Source: an uncultured Massilia sp. (GTDB lineage: Bacteria > Pseudomonadota > Gammaproteobacteria > Burkholderiales > Burkholderiaceae). From it: 6,546 bases of DNA. The translations under genes and the position numbers were made by a program. Below are positions 1-5,826 of the stretch, piece by piece. Location of the stretch: positions 1 to 6,546 of the forward strand of contig CAMPHU010000244.1 of assembly GCA_946886065.1 (NCBI GenBank). Direction: 5' to 3'. The notes beneath the pieces are model-generated. The model worked only from the letters and a program-made list of their open reading frames with translations, did not search any database and had not been told where the DNA came from. The first letter of the stretch is position 1. The number at the start of each line of letters is the position of its first letter.

Positions 1-1424
1 ACCCCGCCCCAGCACAGGCTGCCGGCCATCTCCAGCAGATTGCTCACCCAGCTTCCCTGCCCGCGTCCCTTGAAATTGCTGCGCACGCCGGGCCGGCCGG
101 ACCAGAGCACGACCAGGGCCGCGCTCCAGAGCGCCGCTACGACAGAGAGACAGGCAAGCAGTCCGGTGCCCGGTGCGCGAAGGATGAGCCACAGCAGTGG
201 CAGCGCCACCAGCGCCAGCGGCGGCACTACCGCCGCGCACAGTTTGGCCAGGCGAACCGTGCGCCAGGCTGCCGGTGCGCTGCGCAACAGCTCGGGCGTG
301 TCCTCCGCCGAGATGACGATCCAGGCCAGCGATCCGGCGAGCGAACCGCACAGCAGCGTCAAGCCGGCGACCACCCCCGGCAACTGGAGAGCCGATTTCG
401 AGAAGATGATGAAGAACAGCGGGAACAGGTAGAGCAACTGCAGCAGGACTTGCGAAATCAGGTGCGGATCGCGGAGGATCAGCCGCCATTCCTTGACGAC
501 GACCGTCTCGAACAGGCTGCGGCGGAAGCGGAAGCGCACTCCCTGCGGGCGCCGTGCAGGCTGCTTGGCCTGCGACGCGCTTTGCTGCAGGCCCTGCACG
601 AAGAAGTGGTGGGTATAGGCGGCAGTCGCGGCAAAGGCCAGCACGCCCAGCGCCATCAGGCCCAGGCCGGGCAAGGGATCGCCCAGCACCGCACGCGCCG
701 GCAGCCATGCCGGGCTGTCCGCACCCACGCTGCCGCCGCGCGACAGCAGCGCATACAGAGTGTCTCCCATCGGCTGCCGCCGAACCTGCGAGGTTTGCGT
801 GTAGAGCTGCGAAAAGATGAAGGCGGACGCACCGGCCAGCGCGCCCAGCAGCTGCGCCACCACCCTGGTGCGGCGGGCGCCGAGCATGCGCACCAGGGCC
901 AGGGTTGCCAGGATGCCGCAGCAGGCGCACAGGAGCGGCAGTCCGATCGCCGCCGCGTACAAGCCTAGCCACGCAGTCTGCCCGAGCAGCAGCCCGGCAT
1001 GGGCGAAGGGCGCCAGCAGGAAGTAGTAAATGGAGGCCGTCCCGGCAGCGATCGCGGCCAGGCGCACGGTGAAGATGCTGCGCGAAGGCAGCGGAGACGA
1101 CAGCAGCAGATCGAGATCGCCGCGCTCGAACAGCGCCACCACGCTCGCCCTCAGGCTGGTCGCCAGCATGGCAGTCACGCCGATGATCACGCCCGCCGTC
1201 ACGCTGGCCAGCAGCGGCTGGGCGGTGCGATCGACGCCGCCCAGCCGGCGCAGCACGAACCAGGCGACGACATGCAGCGCAACCCAGCCCGCGGCCAGCA
1301 GGACGATGCGCTTCGTGCCCGGACGCCGGCGGTTCGCCTTTCCCGACGAGGCGCCCAGGTTGAACCAGGCCAGCCGCAGCTCGTGCAGCAGCAGCCAGCG
1401 AACGCTGCCCACCGTTCCTTTCAT
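1..1424 (-). CDS. ABC-2 type exporter permease, partial (C-terminus beyond left edge)
   Basis: Membrane subunit of an ABC-2 type exporter; the substrate cannot be told. Reading leftward from ATG at 1424, 474 codons are open with no stop. I count about ten hydrophobic segments, near residues 40-58, 70-92, 122-145, 152-178, 188-207, 252-272, 322-342, 348-371, 394-416 and 420-441. Two cytoplasmic stretches look like those of large bacterial ABC exporter permeases: FERGDLDLLLSSPLPSR at about 99-115, and KEWRLILRDP at 311-320 just before a membrane segment. The start codon overlaps the stop of the ATPase gene as ATGA (1424-1421). No good Shine-Dalgarno sequence precedes it, so translation is probably coupled to the gene upstream. 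The family call comes from topology, these motifs and the adjacent ATPase. Certainty is high for an ABC permease and low for any specific substrate. Confidence 0.85.
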   Translation of the reverse strand, partial: MKGTVGSVRWLLLHELRLAWFNLGASSGKANRRRPGTKRIVLLAAGWVALHVVAWFVLRRLGGVDRTAQPLLASVTAGVIIGVTAMLATSLRASVVALFERGDLDLLLSSPLPSRSIFTVRLAAIAAGTASIYYFLLAPFAHAGLLLGQTAWLGLYAAAIGLPLLCACCGILATLALVRMLGARRTRVVAQLLGALAGASAFIFSQLYTQTSQVRRQPMGDTLYALLSRGGSVGADSPAWLPARAVLGDPLPGLGLMALGVLAFAATAAYTHHFFVQGLQQSASQAKQPARRPQGVRFRFRRSLFETVVVKEWRLILRDPHLISQVLLQLLYLFPLFFIIFSKSALQLPGVVAGLTLLCGSLAGSLAWIVISAEDTPELLRSAPAAWRTVRLAKLCAAVVPPLALVALPLLWLILRAPGTGLLACLSVVAALWSAALVVLWSGRPGVRSNFKGRGQGSWVSNLLEMAGSLCWGG

Positions 1425-2156
1425 GGCTGCCCGGTCAACTCGAGGAAGACGTCCTCCAGGCTGCCGCCCTGTGTGCGCGCCCGCAGTTCGTCGAGCGTGC
1501 CCTCGGCGATCAGGCGGCCCTGGCGAATGATGCCGATGCGCTGGGCCAGCCGTTCGGCCACCTCGAGGATGTGGGTGGTCAGGATCACGGTGCCGCCCCT
1601 GGCCACATGCGACAGCAGCAAGTCCTTCACCTGGCGCGCCGCCGCGGCGTCCAGGCCGGTGAGCGGTTCGTCCAGGATCAGCAGTTCCGGCTCGTGGATC
1701 AGGGCGCCCGCCAGCGCGAGCTTCTGCTTCATGCCGCGCGAGAAGCCTTCGGTCAGCTCGTGCGCATGCTGCGCCAGGTCGAGCCAGTCGAGCAGGGCGC
1801 GCGCGCGGCTCGGCCTGTTCCGGACGCACGCCCCACAGTCCGGCCACGAATTCGAGGTATTCGGGCGGCTTGAGCTTCCCGTACAACATCGGCTCGTCCG
1901 GCAGGTAGGCCATCTTCATCTTGGCGGCAGCGGGTGCCGCCGCGAGATCGATGCCGAGCACATCGATGCTGCCGGCGTCCGGCGCCAGCAGGCCGGTCAC
2001 CATGCGCAAGGTGGTCGTCTTGCCGGCGCCGTTGGGGCCGAGCAGGGCGTAGAGTTCGCCGCGCCGCACCTCCAGGTCGAGCCCGTCCACGGCCGGGCGG
2101 CCGAAGGCCTTGCGCAGGCCCGCGAGGCGCAGGGCGGGAACGCCGTTTTCCATCAT
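1421..2156 (-). pseudogene. ABC-2 type transporter ATP-binding protein, frameshifted
   Basis: ATPase subunit partnering the downstream permease. From ATG 2156 the first frame gives a normal N-terminal half: Walker A GPNGAGKTT at about residues 40-48, and YLPDEPMLYGKL at 84-95 in the Q-loop region. Homology then leaves this frame. ALLDWLDLAQH onward is read in another frame from about 1798. It carries the signature-like FSRGMKQK (in place of LSGGQ, as in many ABC-2 ATPases), Walker B LLILDEPLTGLD and the H-loop TTHIL, and stops at 1421. The span is 736 bases, one more than a multiple of three. Gain of two bases or loss of one would give a protein of about 244-245 residues, the usual family size. 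ATG 2156 is chosen because it overlaps the lipoprotein stop as ATGA; ATG 2153 is also possible. It could be a true pseudogene, a phase-variable gene or a sequencing or assembly error. The family is certain; the gene's status is not. Confidence 0.88.
1797..1807. repeat. Alternating GC run at the ATPase frameshift
   Basis: Eleven bases of strictly alternating G and C lie exactly where the ATPase reading frame changes. The frame before the run encodes the Walker A half and the frame after it encodes the signature and Walker B half. Short dinucleotide runs of this kind are prone to slippage during replication and to indel errors in sequencing. The likeliest unshifted sequence has one more GC unit and reads as alternating Arg and Ala before ALLDWL. 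Confidence 0.8.
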
Positions 2157-2665
2157 TGCGGCTTGAACGAGCCGAGGAACTGTTCCACCTGTTCCTCCTC
2201 CACGGCGCTGCGCTTGCCCAGCACGATGACCTGGTAGAAGCGGGTTCCCCGCGCTTCGAAACGGCCGGCCAGCCTGACCGGCTGCCCGTTGCCGGTGCCG
2301 GTGGCGTCGACCGCCAGGCGGCCTTTCTCGTCCGGCGCCGCGCCGGTGTCCTGGGCGCCGATGTTGCGCAGCAGCGCCTGGCGCATCGCGGGCAGGGCCG
2401 CCTGGGCCGCAGCGGCGTCCGGCGCGCTGCCCGAGCCGACGGCGAAGGTGGTGCCTTCGACCTCGGCGGCCGTCATGGTCAGGTCGACCCGCATGCCGTT
2501 CAGGTCGATGGGGCGCGTGAACGAGGAGGGTTTGGCCGGGAACAGCACCGTGTAGGCGCCATCCTGGCTGGTGTACTCGCGCCAGTTATAGGTGGGGCTG
2601 CAGCTGGCCAGCAGGGCCGCCATGGCCAGGACCTTGGCAGTCCGGAAAAAAGTCGGTGTTCGCAT
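2153..2665 (-). CDS. Small predicted lipoprotein, first gene of the ABC operon
   Basis: Conserved-looking protein of 170 residues with no function I can assign. The N-terminus has basic residues, a hydrophobic stretch and a lipobox LASC with the candidate lipidated Cys at residue 22, so it is probably exported and membrane-anchored. After this comes a short alpha/beta-looking domain that starts NWREYTSQDGAYTVLFPAKP and ends in FLGSFKPQ. I start it at ATG 2665 because this places the signal sequence at the extreme N-terminus. A GTG at 2710 would add 15 mostly charged residues ahead of it. The stop overlaps the ATPase start by four bases, so it is co-transcribed with the transporter and may be an accessory protein at the membrane; that role is inference from position only. 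Confidence 0.8.
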   Translation of the reverse strand: MRTPTFFRTAKVLAMAALLASCSPTYNWREYTSQDGAYTVLFPAKPSSFTRPIDLNGMRVDLTMTAAEVEGTTFAVGSGSAPDAAAAQAALPAMRQALLRNIGAQDTGAAPDEKGRLAVDATGTGNGQPVRLAGRFEARGTRFYQVIVLGKRSAVEEEQVEQFLGSFKPQ

Positions 2666-2804
2666 GAAAGAATGGTAACAGCACTGGCGCCGCCGGACGA
2701 TCTTCTCCACCTTCTTCCACCGCCTCTCCTAAACGGAGGAGGGAGGGCACGGCCGTCCGCGACCTGAAGTATGATCGGGATAGCAACCATTCATCAGGGC
2801 TCTC
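2666..2804. promoter_or_regulatory. Divergent intergenic region between the lipoprotein and glxA-type genes
   Basis: This 139-base gap must hold promoters for both the leftward ABC operon and the rightward regulator. On the plus strand TATGAT at 2770-2775 matches five of six bases of a sigma-70 -10 box, 29 bases before the regulator start. No convincing -35 box lies 16-18 bases upstream of it. AGGG at 2796-2799, five bases before ATG 2805, is a plausible ribosome binding site. A purine-rich patch at 2734-2747 (GGAGGAGGGAGGG type) makes only a weak imperfect inverted repeat with the preceding CCTCTCCT. I see no clear leftward promoter. Confidence 0.4.
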
Positions 2805-3767
2805 ATGAAACGCAGAATCGGCTTCCTGCTCCCGCCGGGCTTCCAGGCGCTCGACCTCATGACGACCACCGTCTTCGAGATTGCCAACAACATGGATGCG
2901 GGACCGCACTACGAGATGACGCTGCTGTCCGAGAAGGGCGGCGTGCTGCCGAGCTCCTCGGGCGTGGGCGTGTTCACGGAAGCGGCCGAACGCCACGACT
3001 TCGACACCCTGCTCGTTGGCGGCGTCATGCAGCCGCAGGGCTTGCGCTCCACGAGGCCTTTCCTCGACTTCCTGCTCGAGGCCAGCCGGCAATCGCGGCG
3101 CACCGCCAGTATCTGTACCGGCGCCTTCATCCTGGCCGAAGCCGGCCTGCTGGACGGCCGCCGCGCCACCACGCACTGGGCCATGGCGCGCGACCTGCAG
3201 CGCGCCTATCCGAAGACCCGGGTCGAGGAAGACCGCATTTTCATCAACGACGGCCGCATCTGGACCTCGGCCGGCATGACCGCCTGCATCGACCTGTGCC
3301 TGGCGATGGTCGAGAGCGACCTTGGACGGGACGCGTCGAGACACATCGCGCGCCAGATGGTCGTCTACCACCGGCGCAGCGGCGGCCAGTCGCAGTTCTC
3401 CGCCTTGCTGGAGCTGGAACCGAAGTCCGACCGTATCCAGCAGGCGCTCTCGTACGCCAAGCGCCACCTGCGCAAACCCTTGTCGGTGGACGAGCTGGCC
3501 GAGGCGGCCAACCTGAGCACGCGCCAGTTCAGCCGCAGCTTCCGGCTCGAAACCGGCCAGTCGCCGGCACGCGCGGTGGAAGTGCTGCGCGTGGAGGCGG
3601 CGCGGGCCATGATCGAGAGCAGCAACCACCCGATCGACGTCGTCGCACGCGAGACCGGCTTTTCCGATCCGGAGCGCATGCGCCGCGCCTTCCTGCGCGC
3701 CTTCGGCCAGCCGCCGCAGGCCATCAAGCGCGCCGCGCGCGAGCAGGTGACGTCAATGGCCCGGTAA
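2805..3767 (+). CDS. GlxA family transcriptional regulator (DJ-1/PfpI domain plus AraC HTH)
   Basis: DNA-binding regulator of 320 residues, a typical length for the family. Residues about 4-165 form a DJ-1/PfpI-type (class I amidotransferase-like) domain. It contains LLVGGV at 69-74 and the nucleophile-elbow sequence SICTGAF with Cys104, followed by LLDGRRATTHW at 115-125, which is very characteristic of GlxA-type regulators. Residues about 207-305 are an AraC/XylS domain. The first helix-turn-helix is near 227-246 (LSVDELAEAANLSTRQF) and the second near 277-300 (DVVARETGFSDPERMRRAF). In this family the N-terminal domain is thought to sense a small molecule rather than act as a protease; the ligand here is unknown. 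It is divergent from the ABC operon, which is a possible but unproven target. Its last 15 bases overlap the end of the convergent hydrolase gene. Confidence 0.93.
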   Translation: MKRRIGFLLPPGFQALDLMTTTVFEIANNMDAGPHYEMTLLSEKGGVLPSSSGVGVFTEAAERHDFDTLLVGGVMQPQGLRSTRPFLDFLLEASRQSRRTASICTGAFILAEAGLLDGRRATTHWAMARDLQRAYPKTRVEEDRIFINDGRIWTSAGMTACIDLCLAMVESDLGRDASRHIARQMVVYHRRSGGQSQFSALLELEPKSDRIQQALSYAKRHLRKPLSVDELAEAANLSTRQFSRSFRLETGQSPARAVEVLRVEAARAMIESSNHPIDVVARETGFSDPERMRRAFLRAFGQPPQAIKRAAREQVTSMAR

Positions 3768-5321
3768 ACCGGTACCCGCAGCGGTACCGGCAGCGGTATC
3801 GGGGGCAAGGACGCCCAGCCGGGAAACCGCATGGGAATTGCGAGGATTGAGCTCCAGCGAACGCCGATAACTCCGGATGGCTAGTTCCGGCTCGCGATTC
3901 GCTTCATACGCTTCGCCCAGGCTATCGAACAGATTTGCGCTGTCTCCATTCAAATCCAGTCCGAACTTGAACATGCTGATGGCATCGCGTGGCCGGTTCT
4001 CCCTCAGCAGGAGCTGATATCCCCACAGGTTGATGTCGCGTTCCGACAGCCGGAACGAAGGGTCGCGTTCGACCATCTTCCGATAGATGGCCGGAGCGTG
4101 GTCAAAACCCCGGTCGGCCAGTGCCGCCGCGAAGGCGGCGCGGCTTGCCGGCGCGGCTTCCGCCGGGGTGTGGCGGATACGGATGGTATGCGCCGGAGCG
4201 CCGTGCATCTTCGGCGCGGCTTGCAGGAAGGCGATACCGGACGCGGATTGCTTCAGGTGGCCGTTGAGGAATTCGAGCACATACCGGGATACCCACCGGT
4301 AGGCCGTCTCCACCTCGGCACGCGAATATTCGTCGAAATGGCGCGTTTCGGCAAAGCGCAGGGCCGAGGAGGAAAAATCCGTGTGTTTCATCGGAGTCAT
4401 GATGACTTCGTAGATGTCCGCGTGCTTCAGTTCATTCAGCAGGCTGAACGAGGTGTCGATACCCTGCCGGTTCAGGTCGCTAATGGTGTCGGTGCGACGT
4501 GATATGTATAACCATGGCAATGCAACCCGCGCGCGCGGAATGGTCCGGGTGAATTCCGGATCGCGCGTTCCATCCAGGCTGACCAGCGCCGTGATACGGG
4601 AGTCGCGCGCAGCAGCAAACACATTTGCCATGCCTCCCCAGCTCCAGCCAATCGCGGCAATGTGCGCGGTGTCGGCCTGGGACAGGGTGTGGGCGTGGGA
4701 AATCAGGAATTGCAGGTCGCGCACCTGGGTATCGATGCCTTCCTGGTCTGTGTTCATTTCGCGCGTGAACGTGCCCATGCTGCGGCTGGCAAGGACAATG
4801 TAGCCGTGGCTGGCCAGGTATTCGAACATGTCGGCGGACTCGTGCGCGGCACCCCCCACGCCGGGAGCGTAGACAAGGACCGGAAATTTCCCGGGCAGCG
4901 CGGCGGCATCGCGCTCCGCCCACATCGGCTGGTCGAACAGGCGCCGGGCCTGCGCAGTGCCCACGCTCGCGCTGGCGTTGCGCCACCGGTGCCGCATCAG
5001 CGCCGTAATCCGTTCAGCAGGCTGGTCGAAGACTTCGTCCGTGGCTTCTGTACGCATGTAGTCTTGATAAGTCAGCGGTTTTCCGGTGGTCCGAGCCGGA
5101 TACCACAGCAGCATTTGCATCGGTCGCGCCCGTTCGCCCTCGTCTGAGGCGCCGCTGATCAAATCGATGCGCCCGCGAAAACTGCGTGAATGATCGTAAG
5201 CCTGGATAACGCGGGAACCGACGCCGTAGGGCCCGCGCTCCAGTCCGGCGAAGCCGGAGCCGGCATGCGCCGATGCGACCCCACAAACAATGTTTATTAA
5301 AAATGATACAAAGTAGCGCAT
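3753..5321 (-). CDS. Exported alpha/beta hydrolase (dienelactone hydrolase / PAF-acetylhydrolase-like) with C-terminal TPR module
   Basis: Predicted secreted or periplasmic serine hydrolase of 522 residues. Residues 1-20 look like a cleavable signal peptide ending AHA. The hydrolase domain spans about 30-355. PVLVYAPGVGG at 147-157 fits the oxyanion-loop strand, and GWSWGG at 225-230 is the nucleophile elbow with Ser227. Asp278 (SRRTD) and His313 (KHTDFS) are plausible acid and base partners; the His-x-Asp-Phe-Ser context recalls PAF-acetylhydrolase-like enzymes. Residues about 395-497 form a TPR-like module: one degenerate repeat near 431-461 and a clear one at 462-495 (LFDSLGEAYEANREPELAI). 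This type of tail is also seen on beta-lactamase-like and other hydrolases. ATG 5321 fits the signal peptide and has a good ribosome binding site. The substrate is unknown; an ester, lactone or small amide is possible. It overlaps the convergent regulator gene by 15 bases. Confidence 0.85.
   Translation of the reverse strand: MRYFVSFLINIVCGVASAHAGSGFAGLERGPYGVGSRVIQAYDHSRSFRGRIDLISGASDEGERARPMQMLLWYPARTTGKPLTYQDYMRTEATDEVFDQPAERITALMRHRWRNASASVGTAQARRLFDQPMWAERDAAALPGKFPVLVYAPGVGGAAHESADMFEYLASHGYIVLASRSMGTFTREMNTDQEGIDTQVRDLQFLISHAHTLSQADTAHIAAIGWSWGGMANVFAAARDSRITALVSLDGTRDPEFTRTIPRARVALPWLYISRRTDTISDLNRQGIDTSFSLLNELKHADIYEVIMTPMKHTDFSSSALRFAETRHFDEYSRAEVETAYRWVSRYVLEFLNGHLKQSASGIAFLQAAPKMHGAPAHTIRIRHTPAEAAPASRAAFAAALADRGFDHAPAIYRKMVERDPSFRLSERDINLWGYQLLLRENRPRDAISMFKFGLDLNGDSANLFDSLGEAYEANREPELAIRSYRRSLELNPRNSHAVSRLGVLAPDTAAGTAAGTGLPGH
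3769..3790. terminator. Perfect 8-bp inverted repeat just after the GlxA-type gene; possible terminator hairpin
   Basis: CCGGTACC at 3769-3776 and GGTACCGG at 3783-3790 are exact reverse complements separated by six bases. They could form a GC-rich hairpin starting two bases after the regulator's TAA. No T-rich tract follows on either strand, so it does not meet the usual rho-independent pattern. It also lies inside the last codons of the convergent hydrolase gene. It may stall or protect the 3' end of the regulator transcript, or simply be a by-product of the 12-base tandem repeat. Confidence 0.3.
3770..3805. repeat. Three tandem 12-base units at the 3' end of the hydrolase gene
   Basis: Units CGGTACCCGCAG (3770-3781), CGGTACCGGCAG (3782-3793) and a diverged CGGTATCGGGGG (3794-3805) lie head to tail. 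On the minus strand they encode the short Ala-Ala-Gly-Thr repeats near the hydrolase C-terminus (DTAAGTAAGTG). Because the unit is a multiple of three, copy changes would alter tail length without a frameshift. Confidence 0.7.
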
Positions 5322-5325
5322 AAAT

Positions 5326-5334
5326 CGTCCTTTT
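5326..5334 (-). promoter_or_regulatory. Ribosome binding site of the hydrolase gene
   Basis: The minus strand reads AAAAGGACG here, with the AAGGA core (5332-5328) six bases before ATG 5321. This is the clearest Shine-Dalgarno sequence in the window and supports the chosen start. Confidence 0.7.
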
Positions 5335-5443
5335 GCCTGAATGGATGTGGCTGTCTGTCCCTTTATCCGGCTAGTATTTTATTATCTATACGTTTTATCA
5401 TGTGCTTGCCAGGCGCCTGATTAATTTAAGGTTTCAGACAAAT
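5335..5443. promoter_or_regulatory. AT-rich divergent promoter region between hydrolase and RsaM-like gene
   Basis: The block 5341-5400 is about 37 percent GC by hand count, far below the flanking genes, and probably holds promoters for both directions. On the plus strand TATTAT at 5380-5385 resembles a -10 box. On the minus strand TATAGAT and TAAAAT lie in the same patch. Neither has a convincing -35 partner, so I do not assign a precise promoter. A 10-base perfect palindrome CAGGCGCCTG sits at 5410-5419 and could be an operator half or full site. I saw no lux-box-like 20-base palindrome. Confidence 0.45.
5410..5419. promoter_or_regulatory. 10-base perfect palindrome, possible operator
   Basis: CAGGCGCCTG is self-complementary and lies just downstream of the AT-rich patch, upstream of the preferred start of the RsaM-like gene. 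Its position would suit a repressor site. A palindrome this short in GC-rich DNA can also arise by chance. Confidence 0.2.
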
Positions 5444-5824
5444 ATGTTATTCAGTCCTTGTGACGGCTATGTACGTATGTCGCTCACTGATTTGGAATTG
5501 GTGCAGTTGACGCATCTGGTGTCCGGAATCGACGCCGCTGGTGATCGCATTACCGATACAAGCGCTGCGCCGATTACCGGTTATTCGGAATGGGTTAGTG
5601 CAGGATTTCCCGCCATCACTATTGGATGGGACTGGCAAATGTCCCTGAGTCCCGGGCAGCCAATGCTGACACTGATCAGTGAACCGCGCAGCAACATCAT
5701 GCTTCAGGACGAGCGTTGTCACGATCTGGGGCCGGATGTCACGAAAATGCTGCTGTCCAGATTTGTCGACGCCCTCGCATGGCGCAGCGAGGTCGCCGAC
5801 TATGTCAATATCCGGGTCAAATGA
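5444..5824 (+). CDS. RsaM/DUF4902-like protein, candidate quorum-sensing modulator
   Basis: Small soluble protein of 126 residues from ATG 5444, with no signal peptide or membrane segment. The central motifs GYSEWVS (46-52), TIGWDWQ (59-65) and EPRSNIML (80-87), then DLG (94-96), recall the RsaM/DUF4902 family as I know it. RsaM proteins sit near luxI/luxR genes in Burkholderia and Pseudomonas and damp or tune acyl-homoserine-lactone signalling. The match is from memory of motif pattern, not a search. The start is uncertain: GTG 5402 would give 140 residues, ATG 5477 would give 115 beginning MSLTDLELVQL, and AAGG at 5428-5431 is a weak, distant ribosome site for ATG 5444. It is divergent from the hydrolase. 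GC is about 55 percent at 5461-5820, lower than most neighbours, which suggests possible transfer. No luxI or luxR homologue is in this window. Confidence 0.6.
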   Translation: MLFSPCDGYVRMSLTDLELVQLTHLVSGIDAAGDRITDTSAAPITGYSEWVSAGFPAITIGWDWQMSLSPGQPMLTLISEPRSNIMLQDERCHDLGPDVTKMLLSRFVDALAWRSEVADYVNIRVK

Positions 5825-5826
5825 TG

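Noticed and set aside
450..968. Plus-strand open frame of 172 codons
   Set aside because: It is a low-complexity shadow of the permease, which has coherent membrane segments on the other strand.
1421..1732. Separate short ATPase gene starting at ATG 1732
   Set aside because: That ATG is an internal Met inside the signature motif (FSRGMKQK). The fragment lacks Walker A, so it is the second half of the frameshifted gene rather than a gene of its own.
999..2237. Long plus-strand open frame of 412 codons opposite the permease and ATPase genes
   Set aside because: The translation is rich in Gln, Arg, His and Ala with no domain. It lies antisense to clearly conserved ABC transporter sequence and reflects high GC.
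2666..2710. Upstream GTG start (2710) for the lipoprotein gene
   Set aside because: It would put 15 mostly polar residues ahead of a complete lipoprotein signal sequence, which fits better when starting at 2665.
2586..3629. Minus-strand open frame of 347 codons opposite the GlxA-type gene
   Set aside because: It covers the antisense of a textbook DJ-1/AraC protein and its own translation is compositionally biased with no motif.
5322..5443. lux-box-like operator near the RsaM-like gene
   Set aside because: I looked for a 20-base CT-N12-AG type palindrome and did not see one; only the 10-base palindrome at 5410-5419 stands out.
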